A stretch of DNA of 64,000 nt, taken from assembly GCA_947167715.1 (NCBI GenBank), contig CAMVJD010000001.1, positions 62,001 to 126,000 of the forward strand, read 5' to 3'. The position numbers were made by a program, and so were the translations under genes. Every line of letters begins with the position of its first letter. The first letter of the stretch is position 1. The notes under the pieces were generated by a model that was given only the letters and a program-made list of their open reading frames with translations, had not been told where the DNA came from and did not search any database. This document shows, one piece after another, positions 1-9,024 of this stretch. Origin of the DNA: an uncultured Eubacteriaceae bacterium (GTDB lineage Bacteria > Bacillota > Clostridia > Lachnospirales > CAG-274).

Positions 1-3000
1 CAAAAGCTTGGCGGCGGTGAGCTTAAGGGCGCGATACTTACTCTTACGGGCAAGAACAGCGCAGGCGATGTAGTTTTCACAGATGCTCAACTTAATGCTG
101 CAATTGATGCAGAGGTCAAGTCGGCATCCGGCAGCTCGCTGTCATGGGTATCGGGTTCGACACCTACGGAGATCAAGTCTCTTGAGGACGGCACCTATAC
201 TCTTAAGGAGGATACGGCACCTCTTGGCTATAAGAAAGCAGCCAATATAACATTTGTTGTTAAGGACGGCAAGGTCGTTGACGGTACTTCCGTTAAGGAC
301 GGCGTTGTAACGATGATAGACGAGGATTCCGAGTCTAATGTCAAGATAAGCAAGCAGAATGTTCACAGTAAGGAAATAGAGGGCGCACAGCTTGAACTTA
401 CAGGTAAGGACAGCGCAGGCAATGCAATAGACTTTATCGAGGGTCAGCTTGTTCCGGGTACAAACGCAAGTGCATCCCAGACATCCGGTTCTGTGCTTAA
501 GTGGACATCGGGTACTGCACCTACAGAGATACTTTCTCTTGCAGACGGTGATTATACACTTCACGAAGAAGTAGCACCCGAGGGCTATGTTGTTACAACA
601 AATATTGAATTTAAAATCAGAGACGGCAAGCTTGCAGAAGAAGGCAACACTGTAAAGGACGGAACCGTTACAATGGTTGACGACTACAAGAAGGCCGATG
701 TGGAGATAAGCAAAAAGAATATCCACAGCGATGAAATAGAGGGCGCAGAGCTTAAGCTTACTGGCGTAAACGGAGATAAAACTATCACCTTTACATCCGA
801 GCAGATAGCAAAGGCTGACGGCGACAGCGCAGAAATATTAACAAGCAGCGGCAGCGAGCTTTCGTGGAAGTCGGGTAAGAAACCTGTAAGCATCAAGTCT
901 CTTGAGGACGGTACTTACACACTTCACGAAGAGAATGCACCCAAGGGCTATGTAGTGGCAACAAACATAACATTTGTTATTAAGGACGGCAAGCTTATGG
1001 ACGGCGAGACCGTTGCAGCAAGCAATGTCATCACAATGACGGATGATTATGACAAGGCTAATGTTAAGGTATCAAAGGCTGATATCTACGGAGCAGAGAT
1101 CGAGGGCGCAGAGATCACTCTTACGGGTAAGAAGGGCGACAAGGTCATCAGCTTTACCGCAGATCAGTTAAAGATAGAAGACGACAATACCGCAAAGATA
1201 GTTACAGGCTTTGGCGAAAAGCTTGTATGGCAGTCCGGTAACAAGCCTGTTGAGATCAAGGCACTTCCCGACGGCGATTATGTAATGGAAGAAACAGCAG
1301 TACCCAAGGGTTATGTTGTGGCTACAAATATTACATTTACCGTAGAGAACGGCGTGATCAAGAATGTAAGCGGTAAGGGCATCACAAATGACGGCGTTAT
1401 CGTTATGGAGGATGCTTTTGATAAGGCAGATATCAAGATAAGCAAGCAGGACACTCATTCAAGAGAACTTGAAGGCGCTTTACTTGAACTTAAGGGCAAG
1501 AACGGCGACAAGACTATCTTCTTTGAAAAGGGTCAGCTTAACAAGGGTGAAGGTGCAGAGATAGTCAGCGAGGTAGGCGATACCTTAAGCTGGAGATCGG
1601 GCACAACACCGACAGAAATTTTGGATCTTTCCGACGGTGATTATATTCTTCACGAGGAAGCAGCACCAAGCGGTTACAAGGTTGCTACCGATATTTACTT
1701 TACTATAAAGGACGGCAAGCTTGATAAGGACAGCGTTCGCAACGGCAGTGTTGCAGACGAAGGCACTATCATAATGGTAGATGATGCTGCACCTACAACT
1801 ACTACAACCGAAGCAACTACGGAGGCTACAACCGAAGCAACTACGGAAGCTACAACCGAAGCAACCACAGAGGCCACTACGGAGGCTACAACAGAAGCAA
1901 CCACAGAGGCAACAACGGAAGCTACGACCGAAGCTACCACAGTAGTAACTACAGAGGCTACAACAGTAGTAACAGAGGCAACAACGGAAGCTACAACGGT
2001 AATTACAGAGGCAACGACCGAAGCAACGACCGAAGCAACCACAGAGGCTGCAACAGAAGCAACTACGGAAGAAACTACGAACGAAGTAACTACCGAAGCT
2101 ACGACCGAGGCAACAACAGTTGTCACGACCGAGGCAACTACGGTTACCGAAACATCTTCAGAGACAACAACAATTGATAACTCACAGCCCGGCGATGACA
2201 CTACGGAAGAGCAGCAGACGGGTAATGAAGATAACAAGACAAGTTCTACTACCACAACCGAAACTACCACAGCTGTAACAACAGAGGCTACCACAGAGGA
2301 AACGACCGAAGCTACTACGGAAGCAACGACAGAAGCAACTACGGCAGCTGTTACAACGGAAGTGACCACGGAGGCAACTACCGAAGCTACTACAGAAGCT
2401 ACTACAGAAGCTACGACCGAAGCTGTTACAGAGGCAACTACAGTAGTTACAACACAGGAAGTAACTACACAGGAAACTACGGTGGTTACAACTCAAGAAG
2501 TGACTACGGAGGCAACTACAGCTGACCACGGTCACAGCGATGAGGATGAGTCAAGAACAAGGGTAACAACACAAGCAACGACGGAAGCTGCAACAGAGGC
2601 GACTACAGAAGCAACGACGGAAGCTACTACGGTTGTAACCACAGAGGCTACAACAGAGGCAACTACTGAAGCTACAACAGAAGCTACTACGGTTGTAACG
2701 ACCGAGGCTACCACACTTGCCGAGACATCTTCGGAGTCAACAACAATTGATAACTCACAGCCCGGCGATAATACTACGGAAGAGCCGCATACGGGTGGAA
2801 ACGAAGATAACAAGACAAGTTCTACTACTACAACAGAAACTACTACTGCTGTTGTGACTACCGAGGCTACCACAGAGGCAACCACGGAGGGAACAACAGA
2901 GGCTACTACCGAGGCAACAACAGCTGTTACTACAGAGGCTACTACCGAAGTAACAACAACTGCTACTACCGAGGCAGCAACAGAAAATGTGACAAACGCC

Positions 3001-3900
3001 GCAACAGAGACAACAACAGTATCGGGCGGCGGCAGTCATGGCGGTAACGATGATGTTACCAAGGCAACGACCGAGGCAACAACAGAGGTTACCACCGAGG
3101 CAACTACACAGGCTACAACCAAGGCAACGACCGAGGCTACCACAGAGGCAACGACAGAGGCAACTACCAAGGCTGTATCCGATAATACGACCGATGAGGC
3201 TACCGAAACAACAACTTCGGACAGCAGTCACGGCGAAGGCACAGACGATTCAGGCAAGGACAAGACTACAGATTCTACTACCGAAGCAACAACGGCAGGC
3301 TCTGACAACGGTCATGGTTCCGGCGGTTCGTCAAAGGATAACGACACTACAACAGAAACAACTACTGCAAGCAGCTCTTCAAGAAACAGAGGTTCTTCAA
3401 CCGATGACGAAAGCAGGGGCGGCGGACATTCAAGCTCTGTAAGAAAGTACAAGAGCAACGAAGACAAGAAGGATGTTGAGCAGACAGAGGAAACAAATAC
3501 TGTAGCTGTTGAAGAAGAAAGTACAGAAAGCACAACCGAAAAGGATCGCGACCGTGTAGGTTCTTACGATGATTTTGAACGCACGGATTCTACCGACGGT
3601 GTTGAAAACAACGGCGGCAGCGGCGAGTATTCAAGCAGCGAAGGCATTATTGAAGAAAGCGGCGAAAGCGAAACAACCGACAATACAGGTCATGCAGGCG
3701 CTAACGGCAGCGGATTTAACAGCAATAACTTTGCTACGGCAAATGCTAACGGCAATAATCCCAATACACCGGCAGCTGCAAAGTCAAACGGCACACTTCC
3801 TCAATCGGGAAGTCCGATAGATACTCAAACAGTATTTGGCTTTGGTGCATTACTTATGGCAGCAGGTTTGTTTGTACTTAAAAAGAAAACTGTAAGATAA
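1..3900 (+). CDS. Sortase-anchored surface adhesin with CnaB/SpaA repeats (5' end outside window)
   Basis: The frame is open from base 1, so the start lies upstream; the ORF-track start at 313 is internal. About 1,299 codons are visible. Five CnaB/SpaA-like repeats of about 120 residues fill bases 1 to about 1790, each with an 'EGA.L.LTGK' strand and a 'DG.Y.LHEE.AP.GY' block; the Glu there is the residue known in this fold to promote a Lys-Asn isopeptide bond. A Thr/Glu/Ala repeat stalk follows, then a Ser/Gly/Asp-rich stretch and a sortase signal: LPQSG (3796-3810), a hydrophobic helix and a KKKTVR tail. It should be a cell-wall-linked stalked adhesin or pilin-like protein. A terminator follows directly, so it ends its transcript. 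Ligand unknown; LPQSG is a variant of LPxTG. Confidence 0.9.
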   Translation, partial: QKLGGGELKGAILTLTGKNSAGDVVFTDAQLNAAIDAEVKSASGSSLSWVSGSTPTEIKSLEDGTYTLKEDTAPLGYKKAANITFVVKDGKVVDGTSVKDGVVTMIDEDSESNVKISKQNVHSKEIEGAQLELTGKDSAGNAIDFIEGQLVPGTNASASQTSGSVLKWTSGTAPTEILSLADGDYTLHEEVAPEGYVVTTNIEFKIRDGKLAEEGNTVKDGTVTMVDDYKKADVEISKKNIHSDEIEGAELKLTGVNGDKTITFTSEQIAKADGDSAEILTSSGSELSWKSGKKPVSIKSLEDGTYTLHEENAPKGYVVATNITFVIKDGKLMDGETVAASNVITMTDDYDKANVKVSKADIYGAEIEGAEITLTGKKGDKVISFTADQLKIEDDNTAKIVTGFGEKLVWQSGNKPVEIKALPDGDYVMEETAVPKGYVVATNITFTVENGVIKNVSGKGITNDGVIVMEDAFDKADIKISKQDTHSRELEGALLELKGKNGDKTIFFEKGQLNKGEGAEIVSEVGDTLSWRSGTTPTEILDLSDGDYILHEEAAPSGYKVATDIYFTIKDGKLDKDSVRNGSVADEGTIIMVDDAAPTTTTTEATTEATTEATTEATTEATTEATTEATTEATTEATTEATTEATTVVTTEATTVVTEATTEATTVITEATTEATTEATTEAATEATTEETTNEVTTEATTEATTVVTTEATTVTETSSETTTIDNSQPGDDTTEEQQTGNEDNKTSSTTTTETTTAVTTEATTEETTEATTEATTEATTAAVTTEVTTEATTEATTEATTEATTEAVTEATTVVTTQEVTTQETTVVTTQEVTTEATTADHGHSDEDESRTRVTTQATTEAATEATTEATTEATTVVTTEATTEATTEATTEATTVVTTEATTLAETSSESTTIDNSQPGDNTTEEPHTGGNEDNKTSSTTTTETTTAVVTTEATTEATTEGTTEATTEATTAVTTEATTEVTTTATTEAATENVTNAATETTTVSGGGSHGGNDDVTKATTEATTEVTTEATTQATTKATTEATTEATTEATTKAVSDNTTDEATETTTSDSSHGEGTDDSGKDKTTDSTTEATTAGSDNGHGSGGSSKDNDTTTETTTASSSSRNRGSSTDDESRGGGHSSSVRKYKSNEDKKDVEQTEETNTVAVEEESTESTTEKDRDRVGSYDDFERTDSTDGVENNGGSGEYSSSEGIIEESGESETTDNTGHAGANGSGFNSNNFATANANGNNPNTPAAAKSNGTLPQSGSPIDTQTVFGFGALLMAAGLFVLKKKTVR
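1792..3190 (+). repeat. Thr-Glu-Ala coding repeat (TTEA units)
   Basis: Degenerate 12-base units (ACN-ACN-GAR-GCN) encode TTEA over and over, interrupted by two longer near-identical segments around 2140-2230 and 2730-2820 (both contain 'DNSQPGD'), which shows block duplication. Length is probably variable between strains through slippage. The opposite strand reads as Val/Ala/Ser repeats and gives several false ORFs. Confidence 0.9.
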
Positions 3901-3912
3901 TTACAATTTCAA

Positions 3913-3943
3913 GATACGGAGTCATTTGGCTCCGTATCTTTTT
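3913..3943 (+). terminator. Intrinsic terminator of the adhesin gene
   Basis: Perfect 9-bp stem GATACGGAG / CTCCGTATC with an 8-base loop followed by TTTTT, starting 12 bases after the adhesin stop codon. Confidence 0.93.
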
Positions 3944-4001
3944 GTATACAAAAAAGAGCATCGCGCATATACTTATAACAATTAAGGTGGCGGAGGCTAT
4001 T

Positions 4002-4421
4002 ATGCAGGCTTTAGATATAATACGCTCATTAAGTGAACAAAACGGTTCAAACGATATGGCAGAGGCTGTCGCTTTGCTGGGAGAACACTTTAGGCATAAG
4101 TATATATCGCCCATAAAGCAAAATTTTGACGAAAAATGCAGATATTGCGATAAAAATCCAAGTCCTCGGGTAAATTTATTACGGGCATTTTTGCCGTTTG
4201 TAAAGGACGGAAAAGCCATTGAAAAAATGACAGATATCATGATAAAATATGATGCCTTACAAGAAATTATACGCGAAAAAAGTAATAAAGATACACAAAA
4301 AAAAGAAAAAACACAAATAATTGATAAAAAAAATTTGGAATATTTAGAGTATAAATCTAATGCAATTGATAAAAACACATTGCTATTTATAGTATTAGCT
4401 ATGATGATAAGCAAAATTTAG
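4002..4421 (+). CDS. Hypothetical protein, 139 aa
   Basis: I do not recognise the family. The start is placed at the ATG at 4002 because GGCGGAGG lies just upstream; the longer ORF-track start at 3942 falls in the terminator of the adhesin gene. The protein is soluble and helical for about 115 residues, with a short CRYCDK motif that could be half of a metal site, then a charged Lys-rich stretch, and ends in a hydrophobic segment (LLFIVLAMMI) that could be a C-terminal membrane anchor. It stands alone between the adhesin and the BlaI-like gene, and its 3' part is very AT-rich. Confidence 0.5.
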   Translation: MQALDIIRSLSEQNGSNDMAEAVALLGEHFRHKYISPIKQNFDEKCRYCDKNPSPRVNLLRAFLPFVKDGKAIEKMTDIMIKYDALQEIIREKSNKDTQKKEKTQIIDKKNLEYLEYKSNAIDKNTLLFIVLAMMISKI

Positions 4422-4737
4422 GAAAAAATACACAAATAATAGAATATTTATCTTTCGTATTATAATGAAAATATCGTTAAAAAGCATAATTATACAAAGC
4501 AAAATTATAGTAAGGTATATAATTTCATATAATCCATATAAACAAATTGATAATGAATCATTTTATTTGTATGATTTTTTTGTGAATAACGTATTGAATA
4601 GATTATTGTTGACAAAATGGCTATTATGCACTAAAATTAAAGTAATAGTAAAGGTAATATGTATTCTTATTGCTAAAAATAATTTGTGAGGGAGAACTAT
4701 TAAAAACATATATATATAGAGGATTGGAGGAATTGTT
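4422..4737 (+). other. AT-rich intergenic region with leader of the BlaI-like gene
   Basis: Holds the promoter described separately and a leader of about 95 bases. A 74-codon ORF (4465-4689) of Ile/Lys/Leu-rich composition lies here, but it has no ribosome binding site and overlaps the promoter, so I do not call it a gene. No clear BlaI-type TACA-NN-TGTA operator was seen. Confidence 0.6.
4609..4637 (+). promoter_or_regulatory. Sigma-A promoter for the BlaI-like gene
   Basis: TTGACA (4609-4614), 17-base spacer, TAAAAT (4632-4637). Transcription would start near 4644, about 94 bases before the ATG at 4738. Confidence 0.75.
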
Positions 4738-5130
4738 ATGAACAGAGTTATTTTAACGGAAAAAGAATATGAAGTTATGGAGATACTTTGGAAAAACAAA
4801 AAACCTATGTTAGCTTCGGAGGTGACAAAGTCAGTTAGTACGGCTTCGGGAAATTCTACACATCATTTGATAAATAGGTTAATGGAAAAGGGAGTAGTTA
4901 AGGTAGCAGGTAATGTAAAGATCGTTAAGGCGCAAAGCCGTTTATATTCACCGTCGATAAGTGTGGCGGAATTTGCAGCGTCACAATCGGCGGAATTATT
5001 TAAATCGACCGTTGAAGATATTGATATTAAAGAATTTTTAACTTGTTTTATAAAGAAAAATAAAAATAAAAGCGAGGACTTGCTCAATAATATAAAAAGG
5101 TTTGTAGAGGAATATTCAAAAGAAAATTAA
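4738..5130 (+). CDS. BlaI/MecI/CopY-family winged-helix repressor
   Basis: 130 residues, the usual family length. The N-terminal winged helix begins LTEKEYEVMEILW, continues through a recognition helix (GNSTHHLINRLMEKG) and a wing (YSPSIS); the C-terminal third is the helical dimerisation part (LTCFIKKNK). Start ATG has GGAGG 7 bases upstream. In this family a membrane sensor protease (BlaR/MecR) usually sits next to the repressor; none is present here, since the next gene is a phage terminase, so this is an orphan and its inducer is unknown. It may control genes elsewhere in the genome. Confidence 0.85.
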   Translation: MNRVILTEKEYEVMEILWKNKKPMLASEVTKSVSTASGNSTHHLINRLMEKGVVKVAGNVKIVKAQSRLYSPSISVAEFAASQSAELFKSTVEDIDIKEFLTCFIKKNKNKSEDLLNNIKRFVEEYSKEN

Positions 5131-5157
5131 AAAAGGGAAAGATGTTATATTTTTCAA

Positions 5158-5186
5158 TTGAAATGTGATATGAAATGTGATATAAT
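5158..5186 (+). promoter_or_regulatory. Promoter at the head of the phage structural module, overlaid on a 12-bp tandem repeat
   Basis: TTGAAA (5158-5163), 17 bases, TATAAT (5181-5186) with an upstream TG. Two exact tandem copies of GAAATGTGATAT (5160-5171, 5172-5183) span the -35 to -10 region and could be a repeated operator. The start site would be near 5193, just before an intrinsic terminator. Confidence 0.7.
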
Positions 5187-5208
5187 TATACCATGGAAAA
5201 GTAAATTT

Positions 5209-5244
5209 AAGGAGACAGTAATTTGATTTCTGTCTCCTTTTTTA
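5209..5244 (+). terminator. Intrinsic terminator between promoter and terminase genes
   Basis: Stem AAGGAGACAG / CTGTCTCCTT (5209-5218, 5230-5239) with an 11-base loop, followed by a T run. It ends the BlaI-like transcript. Because it also lies only about 16 bases after the predicted start of the 5158-5186 promoter, it could work as an attenuator for the phage genes. Confidence 0.88.
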
Positions 5245-5265
5245 TGGGAAAAAGGAGGTGAGAAG

Positions 5266-5691
5266 GTGACATTAACACTAAAAAGGAAAAACTTTTGTGA
5301 GCAATACGTTAAAACCATGGATGCTTATGATGCGGCAATAAAGGCCGGGTATTCCGAAAGGACGGCCAAGCATGCGGAGGAAAGCATAATGCAAAATGTT
5401 GAGGTACGGGCGTATCTTGCGGAGCTTTTGCAAAAACAAAAAGACGGTGCTGCCGATGAGGACGAGGTGCTTGGTTATTTAAGCTCGGTAATGAGGGGCA
5501 AGGAAAAGGATGAGGTGCTTTGCAGGATAGGAGGCGGTGCGCAGGATGTGACCGAAATTGATGTTTCGGCCAAGGACAGGCTTAAGGCGGCAGAGCTTTT
5601 GGGCAAGCGCTACAACCTGTTTAAGGACAAGGTGGAGGTGAACGGTGTGACAAAAATAATTTTTTCGGGCGAGGGTGATCTGAGTGAATAA
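5266..5691 (+). CDS. terS: Phage terminase small subunit
   Basis: 141 residues. The N-terminus (LKRKNFCEQYV....DAYDAAIKAGYSERTAKHAEESIMQN) is the helix-turn-helix block of the Terminase_2/XtmA family, which recognises phage DNA at the packaging site. The middle (DEVLGYLSSVMRGK) and C-terminus (DRLKAAELLGKRYNLF) also match the family pattern. It starts with GTG at 5266 after AAAGGAGGTGA. Its last 8 bases overlap the large subunit gene, as usual for a terminase pair, and it opens the phage module. Confidence 0.92.
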   Translation: MTLTLKRKNFCEQYVKTMDAYDAAIKAGYSERTAKHAEESIMQNVEVRAYLAELLQKQKDGAADEDEVLGYLSSVMRGKEKDEVLCRIGGGAQDVTEIDVSAKDRLKAAELLGKRYNLFKDKVEVNGVTKIIFSGEGDLSE

Positions 5692-6919
5692 TATTTATTT
5701 GCCCGATGCAGTCGGAAAGGGTTATGCAGACTACTGGAATTTTACCGGGCGCTATCGCGTTTGCAAGGGAAGCCGTGCAAGCAAAAAAAGCAAGACAACG
5801 GCGCTTAATTTTATTTACAGAATAATGAAGTACCCCATGTCAAATCTGCTGGTGGTGAGAAAGGTTTTCGGTACGCTGAAGGACAGCTGTTATACGGAGC
5901 TTAAATGGGCAATAAGCAGGTTTGGCGCAGACGAGCTGTTTGAATGCAAATTAAGTCCGCTGGAGATAGTTTATAAGCCTACGGGACAAAAAATATTTTT
6001 CAGGGGTCTGGACGATCCGTTGAAAATAACCTCTATTACAGTTTCTACGGGCTGTCTTTGCTGGCTTTGGATAGAAGAGGCCTATGAGATAAATGATGAA
6101 AACGATTTTAATATGGTAGATGAAAGCATCAGAGGGCAGGTGCCCGAGGGGCTTTTTAAGCAGGTAACGCTTACTTTTAATCCGTGGAATGAAAAGCATT
6201 GGATAAAGAAGCGTTTTTTTGATGTCAAGGATCCGGGGGTACTTGCCAAGACTACCAACTATCTTTGCAACGAATTTCTTGACGAAAGCGATCTGAAGGT
6301 GTTTGAGGATATGAAAAGAAACAATCCCAGACGCTACCGTGTCGCGGGGCTTGGAGAATGGGGCATTGTTGACGGACTTATCTATGAGCGCTGGGAGGAA
6401 CGGGAGTTCAGACTAAAAGATGTTGCAGGCAGCGATACGCAGGCGGTGTTCGGGCTGGACTTTGGATATACCAACGACCCGACGGCGTTATTTTGCGGCA
6501 TTATCAACAGAGAGACAAAGGAAATTTTTGTTTTTGACGAGCTGTATGAAAAGGCGTTGAGCAATGAGCAGATAGCACAGAAAATTATTAAAATGGGCTA
6601 TTCAAAGGAAATAATTGCCGCCGACAGCGCCGAGCCGAGAAGCATTGACAGATTGCGTGAGCTTGGTATAAGGCGTATAAAGGCGGCAAGAAAGGGCAAG
6701 GACAGTATAATGAGCGGAATTGATTTTTTGCAGGATTACAAGTTTATTATAAGACCAAGCTGTGAAAATTTTATCCGCGAAATAGGCAATTACAGCTGGG
6801 ACAAGGACAGAATGGGCAACAGGATAAATAAGCCCGCAGGCGGGTTCGATCACCTTATGGACGCTATGCGTTATGCGGTGGAGGACTGCGCGAGGGGCGA
6901 GGTTTTTAGTTTTAAATAA
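5684..6919 (+). CDS. terL: Phage terminase large subunit (PBSX/XtmB type)
   Basis: 411 residues, full length. GTG start overlapping terS. The ATPase half has a Walker A-like GSRASKKSKT (about residues 30-39) and a Walker B (LWIEEAYE); the nuclease half has FGLDFGYTNDPTA, ADSAEP and the late acidic HLMDAMRYA block. The protein powers DNA packaging into the prohead and cuts the concatemer. The ATPase and nuclease motifs look intact, so the module is not obviously decayed here, although the capsid gene is missing downstream. Confidence 0.95.
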   Translation: MNNIYLPDAVGKGYADYWNFTGRYRVCKGSRASKKSKTTALNFIYRIMKYPMSNLLVVRKVFGTLKDSCYTELKWAISRFGADELFECKLSPLEIVYKPTGQKIFFRGLDDPLKITSITVSTGCLCWLWIEEAYEINDENDFNMVDESIRGQVPEGLFKQVTLTFNPWNEKHWIKKRFFDVKDPGVLAKTTNYLCNEFLDESDLKVFEDMKRNNPRRYRVAGLGEWGIVDGLIYERWEEREFRLKDVAGSDTQAVFGLDFGYTNDPTALFCGIINRETKEIFVFDELYEKALSNEQIAQKIIKMGYSKEIIAADSAEPRSIDRLRELGIRRIKAARKGKDSIMSGIDFLQDYKFIIRPSCENFIREIGNYSWDKDRMGNRINKPAGGFDHLMDAMRYAVEDCARGEVFSFK

Positions 6920-6928
6920 GGGGGATTT

Positions 6929-8311
6929 ATGAATTTTTTAAATCAAATTTTGAAATTAAGGCAGGCCGAGTATTCGCGGCCGATGACCTATCCCGAATTT
7001 ATTGAAAGACAGATACGGGAATTTAAGCTGTCGCAGACCTTAAGAGAAATGATAGACGGCGAGAGGTATTATGCCGGAGCGCACGATATTCTTTCAAGAA
7101 AGCGTACTGCGATAGGCGAAAACGGTGAGCTGACGGAAATAGACAATTTGCCGAACAACAGAATAATTGACAATCAGTACAAAAGGCTTGTTGCGCAGAA
7201 GGTAAATTATCTGCTTGGCAGGCCTTTGGCTGTTATTGGAAAGGACAAAAAATATGATAGGATATTAAAAAAAATCTTTTCCAGGCAGTTTCAAAGGCTT
7301 ATTAAAAATATAGGCGAGGATGCAATAAACTGCGGGCTTGGCTGGCTTTATGTATATGAGGACGAAAACGGCAGTCTTGCGTTTAAAAGGTTTAAGCCCT
7401 ATGAGGTGATACCCGGCTGGGCAGATGCGGAGCATACGATTTTGGACTATGCGATAAGGCTGTATGAAATTGTTTATTATGAGGGAACGGCAAGAAAAAT
7501 AATTGAAAAAGCGGAGGTGTACGACAGGAACGGGGTCAGTTATTTTACCCTGGAGGGAGGAAAGCTTGAACCCGACGAGGACAAGCTGCCCCACGGCTAT
7601 ATTTTAAGCGGCGGCAAAAGCTACAACTGGGAGAGGATACCGCTTATCCCGTTTAAGTACAATGCAAAGGAAATACCCTTGATAAAGGATGTAAAGACCT
7701 TGCAGGACGGACTTGATCTTTTAATGTCGGATTTTCAAAACGGTATGGAGGAGGATGTAAGAAATACCATACTTGTTTTGAAAAACTATGACGGAGAAAA
7801 TTTGGGAGAGTTCAGGCAAAATCTTGCCGCCTACGGTGCCGTTAAGGTCAGGACGGTGGACGGCAGCGAGGGCGCTGTGGAAACGCTTAATATTGAAGTA
7901 AACAGCGAAAATTACGAAAATATTATAAGAATATTCAAAAAGGCCATTATTGAAAACGGCAGGGGATTTGATGCAAGCGAATTAAGGAACGGCGGTACAC
8001 CGAATCAAATGAATATTCAAAGCGTTTACAGCGATATCGACCTTGACGCAAACGGTATGGAAACCGAATTTCAGGCGGCATTTGAACAGCTTTTGTGGTT
8101 TGTTGACGCTCATCTTTACAACACGGGTATGGGCAGCTTTGAGGGCGGCGCAGAGATAATTTTTAACCGCGATATGCTTATTGACGAGGCGGGTGTTATT
8201 GAAAACTGCGTTAAAAGCAAGGACCTTATAAGCCTTGAAACTGTGGTGAAAAATCATCCGTGGGTGGATGATGTGCAGGGCGAAATGAAAAGGCTGGAAA
8301 CACAAGGATGA
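6929..8311 (+). CDS. Phage portal protein, SPP1 gp6-like
   Basis: 460 residues, the normal size. Family blocks include the N-terminal YYAGAHDI, NRIIDNQYKRLVAQKVNYLLG and the central IPFKYNAKE...IKDVKTLQDGLDLLMSDF region; the C-terminal third has the crown-like helices (VYSDIDLDANGMETEFQAAF). It forms the dodecameric ring through which the terminase pumps DNA. Start ATG follows GGGGG, 9 bases after terL. The next gene expected in this phage type, an SPP1 gp7/MuF-like minor head protein, is absent. Confidence 0.93.
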   Translation: MNFLNQILKLRQAEYSRPMTYPEFIERQIREFKLSQTLREMIDGERYYAGAHDILSRKRTAIGENGELTEIDNLPNNRIIDNQYKRLVAQKVNYLLGRPLAVIGKDKKYDRILKKIFSRQFQRLIKNIGEDAINCGLGWLYVYEDENGSLAFKRFKPYEVIPGWADAEHTILDYAIRLYEIVYYEGTARKIIEKAEVYDRNGVSYFTLEGGKLEPDEDKLPHGYILSGGKSYNWERIPLIPFKYNAKEIPLIKDVKTLQDGLDLLMSDFQNGMEEDVRNTILVLKNYDGENLGEFRQNLAAYGAVKVRTVDGSEGAVETLNIEVNSENYENIIRIFKKAIIENGRGFDASELRNGGTPNQMNIQSVYSDIDLDANGMETEFQAAFEQLLWFVDAHLYNTGMGSFEGGAEIIFNRDMLIDEAGVIENCVKSKDLISLETVVKNHPWVDDVQGEMKRLETQG

Positions 8312-8428
8312 AAAATATGTTGAAATTTTTTAGGGTGGTGGTATACAAAGAAAACTTTTTTAATACCCAAAAGGAGTTGATGTGTATGGTGTGAAAACAT
8401 AAACAGGACAGGCTATATTTAGTTTCTT

Positions 8429-8457
8429 AAAGGACAGGCTGCGCGGCTTGTCCTTTT
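8429..8457 (+). terminator. Terminator-like hairpin after the portal gene
   Basis: Stem AAAGGACA / TGTCCTTT with a GC-rich inner loop followed by TTTT. A second AGGACAGGCT lies 26 bases upstream. Just before it, AAAAGGAG precedes a 4-codon ORF (MCMV stop near 8382), which may be a vestige of a lost gene start or a leader peptide. The rest of the 8312-8513 gap holds nothing recognisable. Confidence 0.65.
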
Positions 8458-8513
8458 ATATTGCAAACGCGATAAAACAAAATTTACACAGTATCAAATG
8501 AAAGGAAGATAGT

Positions 8514-9011
8514 ATGAGATTTAAAGAAAAACTGACGGAAAAGGGATTTACGCAGGAACAGATACAGGCGGTAAGCGAGGCCATAAAGGGCGAGCTTATA
8601 CCCAAGGAGCGTTTTGACGAGGTAAACGGAGAAAATGCATCGTTAAAGAAAAAGGCGGAGGAATTTAAGGAAAAGCAAAAGGAGCTTAAGGCTACGCACC
8701 TGGCGGAGATAGAGGCGCTTAAAATTGACAATGCGATAGAAACTGCGCTTATCAAGGCGGGAGCGAAAAACAAAAAGGCCGTTAGGGCGATGCTTGACAG
8801 GGAAAGCATAAAAATAGACGAAAACGGTGTTGTCGGCGGCATTGACGAGCAAATAAAAGGCCTTAAAAAAAGTGACGGTTATATGTTTGAAACTGCGCCG
8901 AAGCTTACGGGGGTAGCACCCGGAGAGAGCAAGGACGGTCTGCCCGGCAAAAGCTTTGACGAAATGACATATTCGGAACAAATGGAGTATCTTGCAAGGA
9001 CGAATAATTGA
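8514..9011 (+). CDS. Phage scaffold / minor structural protein GP20-like
   Basis: 165 residues. N-terminal short helices (MRFKEKLTEKGFTQEQIQAVSEAIKG), a central Lys/Glu coiled coil (about residues 40-75), an AIETALIKAGAKNKKAV block typical of the GP20 scaffold family, and a C-terminal Gly/Pro linker ending in MTYSEQMEYLARTN. It should guide assembly of the major capsid protein, which in this phage class is encoded immediately downstream. Here the next gene is a tail chaperone, so the scaffold has no client in view. Start ATG at 8514 after AAAGGAAG. Confidence 0.85.
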   Translation: MRFKEKLTEKGFTQEQIQAVSEAIKGELIPKERFDEVNGENASLKKKAEEFKEKQKELKATHLAEIEALKIDNAIETALIKAGAKNKKAVRAMLDRESIKIDENGVVGGIDEQIKGLKKSDGYMFETAPKLTGVAPGESKDGLPGKSFDEMTYSEQMEYLARTNN

Positions 9012-9024
9012 AAGGAGCAGCGAG

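Noticed and set aside
1695-3231. Antisense ORFs of Val/Ala/Ser or Cys/Ser repeats opposite the adhesin stalk
   Set aside because: They are the complement of the TTEA coding repeat, have no ribosome binding sites and merely reflect lack of stops in the repeated codons.
4465-4689. 74-codon plus-strand ORF
   Set aside because: Very AT-rich, no binding site, overlaps a near-consensus promoter for the BlaI-like gene.
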